A DNA stretch of 64,000 nt from Flammeovirga pacifica (GCF_000807855.2 NZ_JRYR02000001.1:3882007-3946006); one strand, 5' to 3'. Counted from the stretch's first letter, positions 9,735 to 19,763 are shown. Program-made: numbers and translations. The notes: generated by a model not told the origin, from the sequence alone.

Positions 9735-10347
9735 AAGAAGGGATAAGACTAGAGCATTAAGACAGAGAGTATTAATTCTTTGCGAAGGTGCTAAAACGGA
9801 ACCAAATTACTTTAATAGTTTAAAGCAAGATTCTTCTAAAAAGAGGTACCTAACAGCTGTGGATGTAGAAGTTTATCAACCTAAAAGTCATTCCCCTTTA
9901 GGATTGGTAAGAGAAGCCATTATAAAAAAGAAAAGGGCATTAACAAAAGGAAATCCTTATGAAACGATATGGTTGGTGTTTGATAGAGATTATCATAAGC
10001 ATATAGAAGAGGTAATTATGATGGCAGGGCAAAATGACATCCGTGTGATAATATCAAATATATGTTTTGAAATTTGGTTCCTCCTTCATTATGAGAATAT
10101 AGATATCAATAAACATTTCCTGAAGTGTGGGAATGTGATCAAATATATCCAACAAAAATATGTCCCGAGGTATCATAAAAACGGAAAGAACTATCACCAG
10201 TTAAAAGAAATGACACCTACGGCAATAGATAGAGCAAGAAAGATGGAAGATGTTTTTGAAACAGGTGTGTTGTCTCATTTGAAATTTCATGAAAGAGAAC
10301 CTTACACCAATGTGTATATTTTAGTAGAATACTTATTAGATCTTTAG
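9724..10347 (+). CDS. RloB/AbiLii-like protein (probable TOPRIM-fold nuclease)
   Basis: 207 residues. Conserved features of RloB are present: VLILCEGAKTEPNYFNSL near the N-terminus (E21 and TEP 25-27), WLVFDRDYH in the middle, and SNICFEIWFLLHYE. The glutamate and DxD pattern resembles the metal site of TOPRIM nucleases, so a nucleic-acid target is likely but not shown. The start is the ATG at 9724: a strong GGGAGGGG ribosome site lies 4-9 bases before it, and the ATG overlaps the end of the ATPase gene. A longer frame from TTG 9661 would add residues unlike the family. The 3' end overlaps the convergent DUF4112 gene by four bases, so no terminator lies between them. Confidence 0.8.
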   Translation: MRNRRRDKTRALRQRVLILCEGAKTEPNYFNSLKQDSSKKRYLTAVDVEVYQPKSHSPLGLVREAIIKKKRALTKGNPYETIWLVFDRDYHKHIEEVIMMAGQNDIRVIISNICFEIWFLLHYENIDINKHFLKCGNVIKYIQQKYVPRYHKNGKNYHQLKEMTPTAIDRARKMEDVFETGVLSHLKFHEREPYTNVYILVEYLLDL

Positions 10348-10844
10348 CTCAATCCGAAAGTTTGCCAAATCATACTTTTAACAAAATAACCCACTGTTAT
10401 GATAATTCCGCTCAAGATCAAAAATATAAATGCAGTGAAAATGATTAACCCTGTTGAGTTTTTATTGACTTGATGAATCGCTTCTGGATTTTTCTCATAA
10501 TACCCTTCCAACATTTTTAAATTGTTTCTATTGGCACGATAAAAAATATCTAGAAAATCGCCTAATGCGGGTACTAATCCTATTAAATAATCAATCAGTA
10601 AATTAAAGGCCATAGCCAGAATTAAACGTATTGGTAAGCCATTTCTCGCTACACTAAACAAAGCAATACCAGAGACTATCACAGACACCGTATCTCCAAC
10701 CACAGGAAGCATTCCTATTAATGCATCTCCACCAATAGAAAACTTAGTACCAGGGATAGGAATCGCTTCATCCATGATACTACTAATTCTTTTTAGTGTT
10801 TTGTAGGAAGGATCGTTTGTATATTCTTTAGATTGAGTTGTCAT
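10344..10844 (-). CDS. DUF4112 domain-containing membrane protein
   Basis: 166 residues. The core, ISSIMDEAIPIPGTKFSIGGDALIGMLPVVGDTVS, then NLLIDYLIGLVPALGDFLDIFYRANRNNLKMLE, is the DUF4112 pattern with two GLxPxxGD-like repeats. A C-terminal hydrophobic segment (GLIIFTAFIFLILSGIIITVGYFV split across about 25 residues) is a likely membrane anchor. Function is unknown. I start at the ATG 10844; a TTG three codons upstream is less likely. The stop codon overlaps the end of the RloB-like gene. Confidence 0.75.
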   Translation of the reverse strand: MTTQSKEYTNDPSYKTLKRISSIMDEAIPIPGTKFSIGGDALIGMLPVVGDTVSVIVSGIALFSVARNGLPIRLILAMAFNLLIDYLIGLVPALGDFLDIFYRANRNNLKMLEGYYEKNPEAIHQVNKNSTGLIIFTAFIFLILSGIIITVGYFVKSMIWQTFGLS

Positions 10845-10904
10845 ATTATTCAAATAGTCTTTTTTTTTACTTAATTTGTAATAAAAATAACATAAACACC
10901 TAAG

Positions 10905-11552
10905 ATGAAAAACTTATTCGGAGCAATAGCTTTATTTTTTACACTTTTTTTCTCTATCTCTGTTTCTGCACAAACTTATAATTATGTTGATGATTCAGAT
11001 GAAAAGAAAGAAGAAAATCAGAAACAATTAAAAGAACCCACACAGGAAGAAGTGAATGCTTTGAAACAGCAAAACGAATCTGGAGGAAGCCTTAAAGATA
11101 AAATATTCTTTGGAGGTGGTTTAGGTTTTGGTTTTTCTAATATCTATACTCAAGTAGCTGTATTACCAATGGTAGGTTACATGGTGACAGATAACTTTCA
11201 GGTAGGTTTAGGTTTTGTATATGAGTACTACGAAAGAAAAGATATTACCTACAAAGAAAATAATTATGGTATCAGACCATTTATGCGTTACATGATTCCT
11301 ATAAGAGATGGTCTAAGAATATTTCCACAAGCAGAATATTATGGTTTTAGTAATAACTATAAATACCGTAATACTAGAGGTGAATTAGAAGAAGGAAGTG
11401 TTTGGAGAGATCAGTTTTTAATTGGTGGTGGTGTTTCTCAAGGTATAGGTCGAAAAGGAGGCGTAAATATTATTGCTCTTTATGATTTATCTTGGGATGA
11501 TGATTCCTATTATAATTCTCCATGGGTGATTCGTTTAGAATTTGCGTTCTAA
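10905..11552 (+). CDS. Outer-membrane beta-barrel protein, function unknown
   Basis: 215 residues. A clear signal peptide (MKNLFGAIALFFTLFFSISVSAQ) is followed by a short charged, lysine/glutamate-rich stretch (residues 30-65). After that come alternating amphipathic strands (FFGGGLGFGFSN, VGLGFVYEYYE, IFPQAEYYGFSN) ending in an aromatic strand, VIRLEFAF, as in porin-like barrels. I do not recognise a specific family. It is monocistronic and has its own terminator. Confidence 0.7.
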   Translation: MKNLFGAIALFFTLFFSISVSAQTYNYVDDSDEKKEENQKQLKEPTQEEVNALKQQNESGGSLKDKIFFGGGLGFGFSNIYTQVAVLPMVGYMVTDNFQVGLGFVYEYYERKDITYKENNYGIRPFMRYMIPIRDGLRIFPQAEYYGFSNNYKYRNTRGELEEGSVWRDQFLIGGGVSQGIGRKGGVNIIALYDLSWDDDSYYNSPWVIRLEFAF

Positions 11553-11591
11553 GCACATTTAAAATGTGAGAAAATATTAAAGAATTTGTAA

Positions 11592-11615
11592 AGCGGCTAT
11601 TTAGTCGCTTTTTTT
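11592..11615 (+). terminator. Terminator of the 10905 barrel gene
   Basis: A 6-bp stem AGCGGC/GTCGCT (592-597 with 604-609, one G-T pair) with a 6-base loop is followed by seven T. The next gene starts only five bases later, so that gene is read either through this terminator or from a nearly leaderless start. Confidence 0.7.
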
Positions 11616-11620
11616 GAAGT

Positions 11621-12037
11621 ATGAATGTTGAAATAAAAGAAATTAATGCAGCTCAAACATGGGCTATTCGACATAAAGTGATGTGGCCTAATGAACCTTT
11701 ATCTTATGTAAAGATTCCTGATGATGATAAAGGGCAGCACTTAGGCTTGTTTGTAGATGATCAATTAACATCTGTCATCTCTTTATTTATGGATGAAGAT
11801 AGAATGGTACAGTTCCGAAAATTTGCAACTTTAAAAGAGGAGCAAGGAAAAGGATATGGTGCTATTTTATTAAAAAAAGTAATTGAACTAGCGAAGGAAA
11901 GAGGAGCGAAATTATTATGGTGTAATGCTCGTGCCTCGGCAACAATATTGTATGAACGAGAAGGATTGAAACAAACAGATACCTCATTTATTAGAAAGGG
12001 GATATTATTTGTTCGAATGGAAAAAAAGCTAAGTTAG
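11621..12037 (+). CDS. GNAT family N-acetyltransferase
   Basis: 138 residues. The acetyl-CoA binding motif A is visible as MVQFRKFATLKEEQGKGYGAILLKKVIE (Q-x-x-G-x-G/A type, EQGKGYG), followed by GAKLLWCNARASATILYEREGL, which matches motif B. It resembles small stand-alone GNAT enzymes of the ElaA/YjcF type; the substrate cannot be told. The start lies directly downstream of the T-run of the preceding terminator, with no room for a normal leader. Confidence 0.8.
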   Translation: MNVEIKEINAAQTWAIRHKVMWPNEPLSYVKIPDDDKGQHLGLFVDDQLTSVISLFMDEDRMVQFRKFATLKEEQGKGYGAILLKKVIELAKERGAKLLWCNARASATILYEREGLKQTDTSFIRKGILFVRMEKKLS

Positions 12038-12040
12038 TAT

Positions 12041-12088
12041 AAACAAACAGCTCCATTACTTTTAAGGTAATGGAGCTGTTTGTTTTTA
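12041..12088. terminator. Bidirectional terminator between the GNAT gene and ald1
   Basis: A perfect 19-bp stem (12041-12059 with 12067-12085), loop TTTTAAG, lies between convergent genes, with T-rich sequence following on the plus strand. Confidence 0.85.
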
Positions 12089-12108
12089 TTTTATGATTAA
12101 ACTGCTTT

Positions 12109-13341
12109 CTAAAAACCTGCAGCTAATATTAAATCTAGATTCTTTAATGGTAAATCAAATTTTTCAGCAATTGCTTGATTAGTGATACTACCTCTATAAG
12201 TATAGACACCTTTAGCAAACCAAGGGTGACGGCGCATCATAGTATCTACTTTACATTCATCGCTTACTTTTAACAGAATTGGAGTAAAAATATTACTAAT
12301 AGCAGCAGTGGCTGTTCTTGATACTCTAGAAGCAATATTTGGAACACAATAATGGATCACACCATGTTTCTTATATACAGGGTGTCTGTGGTTTGTAGGT
12401 TCAGAAGTTTCAAAACACCCTCCTTGGTCAATACAAACATCGATTATGATAGAATTTTCTCTCATGCCCATCACCATTTCTTCAGTTACGATAGAAGGAG
12501 TTCTAGATCCATGAGTATGAATAGCACCAATTACAATATCAGCTCTGCTTAAAGCTTCATCGATAGACGTACTATCAAAAGCAGATGTAAAAAGGTGGGG
12601 GTTATTTAATTCCTTTTTTAAACGTCTTAGTTTATAGATGGCATTATCAAAAACTTTTACTTCAGCTCCCATGCCAATTGCTGTTCTAGCGGCAAACTCT
12701 GCAACGGTACCCGCTCCAAGAATAACAACCTTTGAAGGAGGAACACCAGTGATACCCCCTAATATAATCCCTTTACCTCCATTGTAGCTACTAAGATATT
12801 CAGCAGCAATCAACATCACAGTACTACCTGCAATTTCACTCATTGCACGAACAAGAGGAAGTCCACCTACTTTGTCCTCGATCAATTCAAAACCTAAAGC
12901 AGTTACTTTTTTCTTATTCAATGCTTCTAGTACTTCTTTTTTGATATCACGTAGGTGAATGGCGGAAATAATGGTTTTACCTTGTTTCATGTGATTGACT
13001 TCTTCCACTGTAGGAGAAGAAATCTTGATCACTAAGTCACATTCCATGACTTCTTTATGAGAATAGACGATGTTTGCACCCGCCTCTGAATATTCTTGAT
13101 CGTCATGATTAATGTGTTGTCCGGCTTTGGATTCCACAAACACCTCACAGCCATTATTCACTAAAAGGGATACCGCACCGGGTCGTAACGCACAACGTTT
13201 TTCGTCGGGGTCCAATTCTTTAGGAACCCCTATTTTTAGAGGATTTCCTTTTTTATGAAGAGGACCTTCCATCACCTCTTGTGGGTGATATTGAAAATAA
13301 CTTTCAGTGGCTTTATCAAAACCTTCACGTTGCTTGCCCAT
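12109..13341 (-). CDS. Alanine dehydrogenase family protein (AlaDH/PNT), tsaE-linked form
   Basis: 410 residues, about 35 longer than a classic alanine dehydrogenase because of an N-terminal extension before KIGVPKELDPDEKRCALRPG. The substrate arginine in that motif, the lysine in VIKIS, the histidine in SAIHL and the aspartate of IDVCIDQGGCFETSEPT are all present. The NAD site is VVILGAGTVAEFAA. It probably converts L-alanine and pyruvate, or a related amino acid, using NAD. It follows tsaE by 19 bases on the same strand; as I recall, this pairing recurs in Bacteroidota. A second, shorter ald lies at 61109 and pntAA at 20392. Confidence 0.8.
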   Translation of the reverse strand: MGKQREGFDKATESYFQYHPQEVMEGPLHKKGNPLKIGVPKELDPDEKRCALRPGAVSLLVNNGCEVFVESKAGQHINHDDQEYSEAGANIVYSHKEVMECDLVIKISSPTVEEVNHMKQGKTIISAIHLRDIKKEVLEALNKKKVTALGFELIEDKVGGLPLVRAMSEIAGSTVMLIAAEYLSSYNGGKGIILGGITGVPPSKVVILGAGTVAEFAARTAIGMGAEVKVFDNAIYKLRRLKKELNNPHLFTSAFDSTSIDEALSRADIVIGAIHTHGSRTPSIVTEEMVMGMRENSIIIDVCIDQGGCFETSEPTNHRHPVYKKHGVIHYCVPNIASRVSRTATAAISNIFTPILLKVSDECKVDTMMRRHPWFAKGVYTYRGSITNQAIAEKFDLPLKNLDLILAAGF

Positions 13342-13360
13342 GTTTCTCCGTCTTAAAAAA

Positions 13361-13798
13361 TTAAACGATGCGAATACTTATTTCCCTAGATGTTTCATCA
13401 ATAGGAACAATAGTTACTTCTGTACAATCTTCAGGTAATAATCTTTCTACTTTTGAAGGCCACTCGATAAGACATAGGTTGTCGCTATAGAGATACTCTT
13501 CAAATCCGATATCAAATGCTTCTGAAGGGTCTTTAATTCTGTACATATCAAAATGATAAACGGTGTCTGCCTTATCGGTCATATACTCGTTTACCAAAGC
13601 GAATGTTGGACTATTGACGTGGTCCATCACTCCCAATACTTCACAAATGGCTTTAATGAAAGTGGTTTTTCCTGCTCCCATTTCTCCATGAAATAACCAA
13701 ACTTTCGATGAACCTTGTGCAAACTCAAGTATTTGTTTTGCAGCACTGTTCAGATCATCTATTGAGTTTGTGGTTATTTTTAACTTTTTCGTTTCCAT
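13361..13798 (-). CDS. tsaE: tRNA threonylcarbamoyladenosine biosynthesis ATPase TsaE
   Basis: 145 residues from the ATG at 13798. The P-loop is HGEMGAGKTTFIKAICE, followed by VNSPTFALVNEY, VYHFDMYRI and LCLIEWPSKVERLLP, the standard order for TsaE. It supports t6A37 formation with TsaB and TsaD. A TTG nine bases upstream would also open the frame, but it lies inside the promoter -7 element, so ATG is preferred. The gene is first in a two-gene unit with an alanine dehydrogenase-like gene. Confidence 0.92.
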   Translation of the reverse strand: METKKLKITTNSIDDLNSAAKQILEFAQGSSKVWLFHGEMGAGKTTFIKAICEVLGVMDHVNSPTFALVNEYMTDKADTVYHFDMYRIKDPSEAFDIGFEEYLYSDNLCLIEWPSKVERLLPEDCTEVTIVPIDETSREISIRIV

Positions 13799-13804
13799 AA
13801 GTGT

Positions 13805-13812
13805 CAAAGATA
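13805..13812 (-). promoter_or_regulatory. -7 element TATCTTTG directly before tsaE
   Basis: On the minus strand TATCTTTG ends six bases before the tsaE ATG; a TTG (13828-13830) lies 15 bases upstream. If used, transcription starts at or next to the start codon, giving a leaderless or nearly leaderless mRNA. Confidence 0.5.
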
Positions 13813-14047
13813 AATTATTCCATTGATCAAGAGTAATGATTACAGCTTATTTAATATTCATTTTCACTTCAAGGATATCAAATATCAGGTATTTATAGTG
13901 ATTTATCGCTTAAGTATAAGTGGGGATACTTAAATATTAAATAGATTACTTTCATTAATTGCTTTGTTCGGGTGATGAATTTACTTAAAAATTTTGTTTG
14001 AAAGATCATCAATAGGTAAAATATTGACGTTTACCGTCTTCATCAAT

Positions 14048-14088
14048 AAAAAAAGCCTTCAAATCTTAAAGAAATGAAGGCTTTTTTT
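14048..14088 (-). terminator. Terminator of the 14103 barrel gene
   Basis: A 14-bp perfect stem (14048-14061 with 14075-14088) includes A/T tracts, so a T-run follows the GC part on either strand. It sits 15 bases beyond the stop codon. Confidence 0.85.
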
Positions 14089-14102
14089 ATTTTTTTGATG
14101 GA

Positions 14103-14795
14103 TTAGAAACTAGAGAAAGTAATACCTATAGTATAAGGAGTACTATCTAATGTTACCGGTCCGTTTGTATTTACAACTGCATTTTCTTTAAACGTTTCAG
14201 TAAACCCGTAAGCACAGAAGAAGTTGATCCATTTGTATCCAATTCTACCTACAAACTGACCTCTGAAATCATTTAAATTAAAGTTTCCTTTATCTTTTGA
14301 GATTCTTGTATCTCCGTTGGTTTCATGCTTTACTTTAGTATGACTAGCGAACATGTAACCAAATTTAGCACCCACAGCTAAACGGAAGGCGTCTTTTCCT
14401 GGGTGTGTTCTAAACCTAAATTCTAATGGGATCTCAACATAGTTGGCTACCATTTTCGATTTTTTAGTATTATCGTAAAATGAATTGGTGTCAAGTATTT
14501 GAGTTTCATCCATACTCTTTCCTATTGTTTGACCATTTTTAAAGAAAAAGTTATCAGCTGAATAGCCAATACCAGGGTTGAATGTAAATTGTCCACTACT
14601 CGTTAAAGTAAACTCATACATATAAGAGATTGAAATTGATCTTGATTGAGATTCAAGAGGTAAGCCGCTATCATCAGCCCAATTAGTAAGGCCAAGATCA
14701 ATGTATATATTTCCTGGGATTTTAGATAAAGGGTTTTGGCCAAATAAATGGATAGATATTAGGCAAAAAAAGAATGCTAGACTGAGCTTTTTCAT
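14103..14795 (-). CDS. PorT-like outer-membrane beta-barrel protein, function unknown
   Basis: 230 residues. Signal peptide MKKLSLAFFFCLISIHLFGQ, then a small barrel with strands such as SRSISISYMYEF, FTFNPGIGYSAD, YVEIPLEFRFRT, AFRLAVGAKFGYMFA and a terminal PYTIGITFSSF. The central YVEIPLEF...AVGAKFGYMF arrangement is typical of the outer-membrane beta-barrel (PorT-like) family of Bacteroidota. No ligand or partner is evident. Monocistronic, with its own promoter element and terminator. Confidence 0.75.
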   Translation of the reverse strand: MKKLSLAFFFCLISIHLFGQNPLSKIPGNIYIDLGLTNWADDSGLPLESQSRSISISYMYEFTLTSSGQFTFNPGIGYSADNFFFKNGQTIGKSMDETQILDTNSFYDNTKKSKMVANYVEIPLEFRFRTHPGKDAFRLAVGAKFGYMFASHTKVKHETNGDTRISKDKGNFNLNDFRGQFVGRIGYKWINFFCAYGFTETFKENAVVNTNGPVTLDSTPYTIGITFSSF

Positions 14796-14818
14796 AATTT
14801 GTTTTTTGATATGCTAAT

Positions 14819-14826
14819 CAAAGATA
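14819..14826 (-). promoter_or_regulatory. -7 element TATCTTTG of the 14103 barrel gene
   Basis: TATCTTTG on the minus strand, 23 bases before the ATG at 14795, a normal spacing for a short leader. No good -33 TTG was seen. Confidence 0.45.
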
Positions 14827-15186
14827 AAAGATCGTAGCGAAAAATTTATAGAAGAGATGTATTTTGTATGACTTTCTTTACTCTTTAAAAGTGAAGTCTA
14901 TCTATCGGCTACAAATGATATACTTTGAACAGGGAATTAATTTGACTTTAACAATAAATGATATTCTATCACTTTCTTCTTTTTAGAAAATTGAAAATCA
15001 ACTTTGGACAATTTTATCCATATTTTACTCAGAAAAAGGCTAAATATCAGATTATTAAGGAAGATTTAGAAAATCAACACTAAATAAAATAGATTGATTT
15101 ACAGTGAGTTATAAAAATAAAAAGAGATATAGTGAAATATAAATGTTTTTTCATTGCGTTGAATAGAAAATTTGACTAATACTTTC

Positions 15187-15194
15187 TATATTTG
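15187..15194 (+). promoter_or_regulatory. -7 element TATATTTG of rpoC
   Basis: TATATTTG ends 27 bases before the rpoC ATG, fitting the Bacteroidota -7 element and a leader of about 20 bases. The TTTGAC at 15171 is too close to be the -33 element, and a TTG at 15159 is somewhat far, so the -33 contact is unclear. Confidence 0.55.
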
Positions 15195-15221
15195 CAAGTT
15201 CAAGAAAACCGCAAATTGCAA

Positions 15222-18200
15222 ATGGCGTTCAGAAAAAACAAAAAGATCAACAACGATTTTACTTCGGTAACCGTGAGTTTGGCATCTCCAGAGTCAATCT
15301 TGGAGAGCTCGCATGGTGAAGTAACTCAACCAGAAACCATCAACTACCGTACTTACAAACCGGAGATGGGTGGTTTATTCTGTGAAAGAATTTTCGGTCC
15401 TGTGAAAGACTGGGAATGTCACTGTGGTAAATACAAGCGTATCCGTTATAAGGGTATTATTTGTGACCGCTGTGGTGTAGAAGTAACAGAGAAGAAGGTT
15501 CGTCGTGAGAGAATGGGTCATATCCAACTTGTAGTGCCTGTAGCACACATTTGGTACTTCCGTTCTTTACCGAACAAAATTGGTTACCTATTAGGTTTAC
15601 CAACGAAGAAACTTGATCAAATCATTTATTACGAGCGCTATGTAGTTATCCAAGAAGGTGTAAAAGCTGCAGATGGTATCGCTAAAATGGACTTCCTTAC
15701 TGAGGATGAGTACCTAGATATCATGGATAAACTTCCTAGCGAAAACAGACAATTAGAAGACGATCATCCAGATAAATTCATCGCTAAGATGGGTGCAGAG
15801 GCATTAGAAATGCTATTGTCTCGTACAAAATTGGATGACATGGCCGCAGCATTGCGTGACCAAGCAAATAACGATACTTCACAACAACGTAAGGCAGAAG
15901 CTTTAAAGCGTCTTCGTGTTGTTGAGGCATTCAGAGATGCGAGAACGAGAATTGAGAACCGTCCTGAGTGGATGGTAATCCGTATGGTTCCTGTAATTCC
16001 ACCAGAATTACGTCCATTAGTACCTCTAGATGGTGGTCGTTTCGCAACATCAGATTTGAACGACTTGTACAGAAGAGTAATCATCCGTAACAACCGTCTG
16101 AAGCGTCTGATAGATATCAAAGCACCAGAAGTAATTTTACGTAACGAGAAGCGTATGCTTCAAGAAGCAGTTGACTCATTATTTGACAACTCTCGTAAAG
16201 TTAATGCAGTGCGTTCTGATGGTAACCGTCCATTGAAATCACTTTCAGATATGTTGAAAGGTAAGCAAGGTCGTTTCCGTCAAAACTTATTAGGTAAGCG
16301 TGTGGACTACTCAGGTCGTTCTGTAATTGTAGTAGGTCCAGAGCTTAAATTACACGAGTGTGGTCTTCCTAAGAATATGGCAGCTGAATTATTCAAGCCG
16401 TTCATTATTCGTAAGTTGATCGAGCGTGGTATCGTAAAAACGGTAAAATCAGCGAAGAAAATCGTTGACCGTAAAGATCCAGTAGTTTGGGATATCCTTG
16501 AAAACGTATTGAAAGGTCATCCAGTACTACTAAACCGTGCCCCTACTCTTCACAGATTGGGTATCCAAGCTTTCCAACCGAAATTAATCGAGGGTAAAGC
16601 AATCCAATTACACCCATTGGTAACAACAGCCTTCAACGCCGATTTCGATGGTGACCAGATGGCCGTTCACGTACCACTAGGACATGAAGCAGTTTTAGAG
16701 GCATCTCTATTGATGTTAGCATCGCATAACATCCTTAACCCTGCAAATGGTAAACCTATCGCCGTTCCTTCTCAGGATATGGTATTAGGTCTTTATTATA
16801 TGACAAAAGGTCGTCGTACTACTGACACAGAAACTGTGAAAGGTGAAGGTAAGACGTTCTACTCTTCTGAAGAGGTGATCATTGCATTGAACGAAGGAGC
16901 AATCTCTCGTCACTCATGGATCAATGTCAAAACAAAAGTATTGAATGACGAAACTGGCGAGTTAGAGGAGAAATTCATCGAAACTGTTGCTGGTCGTGTG
17001 TTATTCAACCAACACGTTCCTGAAGAAGTAGGTTTCGTTAACGAACTACTTTCTAAGAAAGCTTTACAGGTAATTATCGCGAAAGTGGTAGATATCGTAG
17101 GTATGGCACGTGCAGCTCAATTCTTAGATGATATTAAGCACGAAGGTTTCCAAATGGCCTATAAAGGTGGTTTGTCATTCGGTCTTGATGAAATCATTAT
17201 TCCTAAGGAGAAAGTTGATTTAATCGAAAGTGCGAAAGGTGAAGTTGATATTATTCGTAACAACTTCATGATGGGTCTTATCACTGATAACGAACGTTAC
17301 AACCAAGTAATTGACGTTTGGACGAAAACCAACAACACGTTGACGTCTACAGTAATGACTCAAATGGAAGAGGATAACCAAGGATTCAACTCAATCTATA
17401 TGATGATGCACTCAGGAGCCCGTGGTTCAAGAGAGCAAATTCGTCAGTTAGGTGGTATGAGGGGTCTAATGGCGAAACCTCAAAAGAACTTGGGTGGTGC
17501 TTCAGCAGCCAACATTATTGAAAACCCAATTCTTTCAAACTTTAAAGAAGGTCTTGACGTATTAGAGTACTTTATCTCTACTCACGGTGCTCGTAAAGGT
17601 CTTGCAGATACAGCCTTGAAAACAGCCGATGCGGGTTACCTAACTCGTCGTTTGGTAGATGTTGCTCAAGATGTAGTTGTAACAGAAGTTGATTGTGGTA
17701 CTCTAAGAGGATTGACAGTAACAGCATTAAAAGAGAACGATGAGATTAAGGAGCCATTGAGCGATAGAATCGAAGGTCGTACTTCTTTAAATGATGTAGA
17801 GCATCCTGAAACTGGAGAAATCATTGTTTCAGCAACTGGTTTGATTACTCAAGAAATTGCTCTTGAAATCGAAGAAGCAGGTATTGAAGAAGTAGAAGTA
17901 CGTTCTGTACTTACTTGTGAAACTCGTAAAGGTGTTTGTGAGAAATGTTACGGTAAAAACCTTGCAACTGGCGGTGTAGCTGGTAAAGGTGAATCTGTAG
18001 GTGTAATCGCAGCACAATCAATTGGTGAGCCTGGTACTCAGCTTACACTACGTACGTTCCACGTCGGTGGTGTGGCATCCAACATTGCAATTGATGCTTC
18101 ATTGAAAGCGAAGAAAGGAGGTAAAGTTACTTTCGAAGAAATGCGTTCAGTGAAATCAAAAGATGCAAACGGTGATGCTAAAGATGTAGTAATGGCACGT

Positions 18201-19529
18201 ACTGCTGAAGTGAATGTTATTGACGAAGAAGGTAAAGTTGCTTTCAATGCTCACGTTCAATATGGTTCTTACCTTCACGTGAAGGAAGGTGATACTATTG
18301 AAGAAGGTGATGTAATCTGTAACTGGGATCCATTCAACGCAGTAATCCTTGCTCAGTACAACGGTGTTACTGAATTCGAAGCAATCGAAAAAGATATTAC
18401 TTATCGAGTAGAAACAGACGAAATGACTGGCTACGAAGAGAAAGTAATTATTGATACTAAAGACAAGACGAAAAACCCAATCATCCATATCGCAGGCGAT
18501 AAAGGTGAAACGGTAGCGTCCAACCTTCCAACTGACGCTCGTATGATCGTTGAGGATGGTCAGAAAGTACAAGCAGGTGATATCCTTGTGAAGATTCCTC
18601 GTTCTGCGGGTAAATCACGAGATATTACGGGTGGTCTTCCTCGTGTAACGGAATTATTCGAAGCACGTAACCCATCATCTCCAGCTGTAGTTTCTGAAAT
18701 TGACGGTATTGTTTCTTACGGTGCAGTAAAACGTGCTAACCGTGAGTTATTCGTAGAATCACGTGACGGTGTTAGACGTCGTTACATGGTGAACTTGTCG
18801 AAACATATTTTAGTGCAGGAAAATGACTATGTGAGAGCAGGTATGCCTCTTTCAGATGGTGCAATTACTCCTGCAGACATCTTGAAAATCTCAGGTCCTA
18901 CTGCAGTACAGGAATACCTAGTGAATGAAATTCAAGATGTATATCGTTTACAAGGTGTGAAGATCAACGATAAGCATATCGAGGTGATTGTACGCCAAAT
19001 GATGCAAAAAGTAGTTATCGAAGATAATGGTGATACTACGTTCTTGCCAGGTCAGGTAGTAGAGAAATTTACTTTCCGTGAAGAAAACGACAAAGTGCTT
19101 AGCATGAAAATCGTTACTGATGCGGGAGACTCGGCAAATTACAAAGCAGGTGCTCTTATCTCATTCCGTGAAATGAGAGATGAGAATTCTACTTTGAAAC
19201 GTAGAGACATGAAAGAAATGAAAGTGCGTGATGCACAGCCAGCAATTTCAAGACCTACTCTTCAAGGTATTACTCAGGCATCATTGGATACGAAGTCGTT
19301 TATTTCAGCAGCCTCTTTCCAAGAGACAACTAAAGTGTTAAGTGAAGCTTCTATTAGAGGTAAGCGTGACGAACTAGTTGGTTTGAAAGAAAACGTAATT
19401 GTAGGTCACTTGATTCCTGCAGGTACTGGTCTTCGTGACTATGATGCGATCCGTGTAGGCTCTAAAGAAGAGTACGAAGCGTTGATCGATTCTAGAGAAA
19501 GACACACTATAAGCCATTCTGGTTTATAA
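15222..19529 (+). CDS. rpoC: DNA-directed RNA polymerase subunit beta'
   Basis: 1435 residues from ATG 15222 ([13 protein letters not shown], the usual Bacteroidota N-terminus). The TTG at 15192 lies within the promoter and is not the start. The N-terminal zinc site is C66, C68, C81 and C84; the catalytic [12 protein letters not shown] lies at about 472-483 (D474, D476, D478). [10 protein letters not shown] marks the trigger-loop/bridge region, and a second zinc site is formed with [11 protein letters not shown] near residue 900. It is full length with no frameshift. Unusually, rpoB is not upstream: the neighbour is a minus-strand barrel gene, so rpoC has its own promoter and terminator. Confidence 0.97.
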   Translation: MAFRKNKKINNDFTSVTVSLASPESILESSHGEVTQPETINYRTYKPEMGGLFCERIFGPVKDWECHCGKYKRIRYKGIICDRCGVEVTEKKVRRERMGHIQLVVPVAHIWYFRSLPNKIGYLLGLPTKKLDQIIYYERYVVIQEGVKAADGIAKMDFLTEDEYLDIMDKLPSENRQLEDDHPDKFIAKMGAEALEMLLSRTKLDDMAAALRDQANNDTSQQRKAEALKRLRVVEAFRDARTRIENRPEWMVIRMVPVIPPELRPLVPLDGGRFATSDLNDLYRRVIIRNNRLKRLIDIKAPEVILRNEKRMLQEAVDSLFDNSRKVNAVRSDGNRPLKSLSDMLKGKQGRFRQNLLGKRVDYSGRSVIVVGPELKLHECGLPKNMAAELFKPFIIRKLIERGIVKTVKSAKKIVDRKDPVVWDILENVLKGHPVLLNRAPTLHRLGIQAFQPKLIEGKAIQLHPLVTTAFNADFDGDQMAVHVPLGHEAVLEASLLMLASHNILNPANGKPIAVPSQDMVLGLYYMTKGRRTTDTETVKGEGKTFYSSEEVIIALNEGAISRHSWINVKTKVLNDETGELEEKFIETVAGRVLFNQHVPEEVGFVNELLSKKALQVIIAKVVDIVGMARAAQFLDDIKHEGFQMAYKGGLSFGLDEIIIPKEKVDLIESAKGEVDIIRNNFMMGLITDNERYNQVIDVWTKTNNTLTSTVMTQMEEDNQGFNSIYMMMHSGARGSREQIRQLGGMRGLMAKPQKNLGGASAANIIENPILSNFKEGLDVLEYFISTHGARKGLADTALKTADAGYLTRRLVDVAQDVVVTEVDCGTLRGLTVTALKENDEIKEPLSDRIEGRTSLNDVEHPETGEIIVSATGLITQEIALEIEEAGIEEVEVRSVLTCETRKGVCEKCYGKNLATGGVAGKGESVGVIAAQSIGEPGTQLTLRTFHVGGVASNIAIDASLKAKKGGKVTFEEMRSVKSKDANGDAKDVVMARTAEVNVIDEEGKVAFNAHVQYGSYLHVKEGDTIEEGDVICNWDPFNAVILAQYNGVTEFEAIEKDITYRVETDEMTGYEEKVIIDTKDKTKNPIIHIAGDKGETVASNLPTDARMIVEDGQKVQAGDILVKIPRSAGKSRDITGGLPRVTELFEARNPSSPAVVSEIDGIVSYGAVKRANRELFVESRDGVRRRYMVNLSKHILVQENDYVRAGMPLSDGAITPADILKISGPTAVQEYLVNEIQDVYRLQGVKINDKHIEVIVRQMMQKVVIEDNGDTTFLPGQVVEKFTFREENDKVLSMKIVTDAGDSANYKAGALISFREMRDENSTLKRRDMKEMKVRDAQPAISRPTLQGITQASLDTKSFISAASFQETTKVLSEASIRGKRDELVGLKENVIVGHLIPAGTGLRDYDAIRVGSKEEYEALIDSRERHTISHSGL

Positions 19530-19547
19530 AAATTTGCAAGCGGTTTT

Positions 19548-19583
19548 AAAAGCCTCTCATCGAAAGATGAGAGGCTTTTTCTT
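19548..19583 (+). terminator. Terminator of rpoC
   Basis: A 14-bp perfect stem (19548-19561 with 19566-19579) with a GAAA tetraloop, followed by T residues, lies 18 bases after the stop. Confidence 0.9.
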
Positions 19584-19763
19584 TATGTAATAGTTCATAT
19601 TACGATAGAGTATATATGTATCACCTTTCTCTTTTATTTATTCAATAACAAATCAACTAAATTTTAATATAGTGTTGAATTTTATGAATGATCTGAACTT
19701 GAAGTGATGGATTAGAATTGTGGTTTACTGATAATCAGTGATATATGATTAAATAATGCAATT

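Larger units (their letters stand above)
13799..14102. other. Intergenic region between tsaE and the 14103 barrel gene
   Basis: 304 bases, both neighbours on the minus strand. It holds the tsaE promoter element at the left and the barrel-gene terminator at the right. I see nothing else. Confidence 0.5.
14796..15221. other. Divergent intergenic region before rpoC
   Basis: 426 bases between a minus-strand barrel gene and rpoC. There is no trace of the rpoB 3' end that normally precedes rpoC. It holds promoter elements at 14819-14826 (minus) and 15187-15194 (plus); the rest is AT-rich without visible structure. Confidence 0.6.

Noticed and set aside
15192..15221. Upstream TTG start for rpoC giving a 10-residue extension
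   Set aside because: The TTG is part of the TATATTTG promoter element, and the ATG at 15222 gives the standard MAFRKNKK start.
18156..18572. 138-codon antisense frame within rpoC
   Set aside because: It is antisense to a conserved gene; its Phe/Ser/Ile-rich sequence is the complement of rpoC codons.
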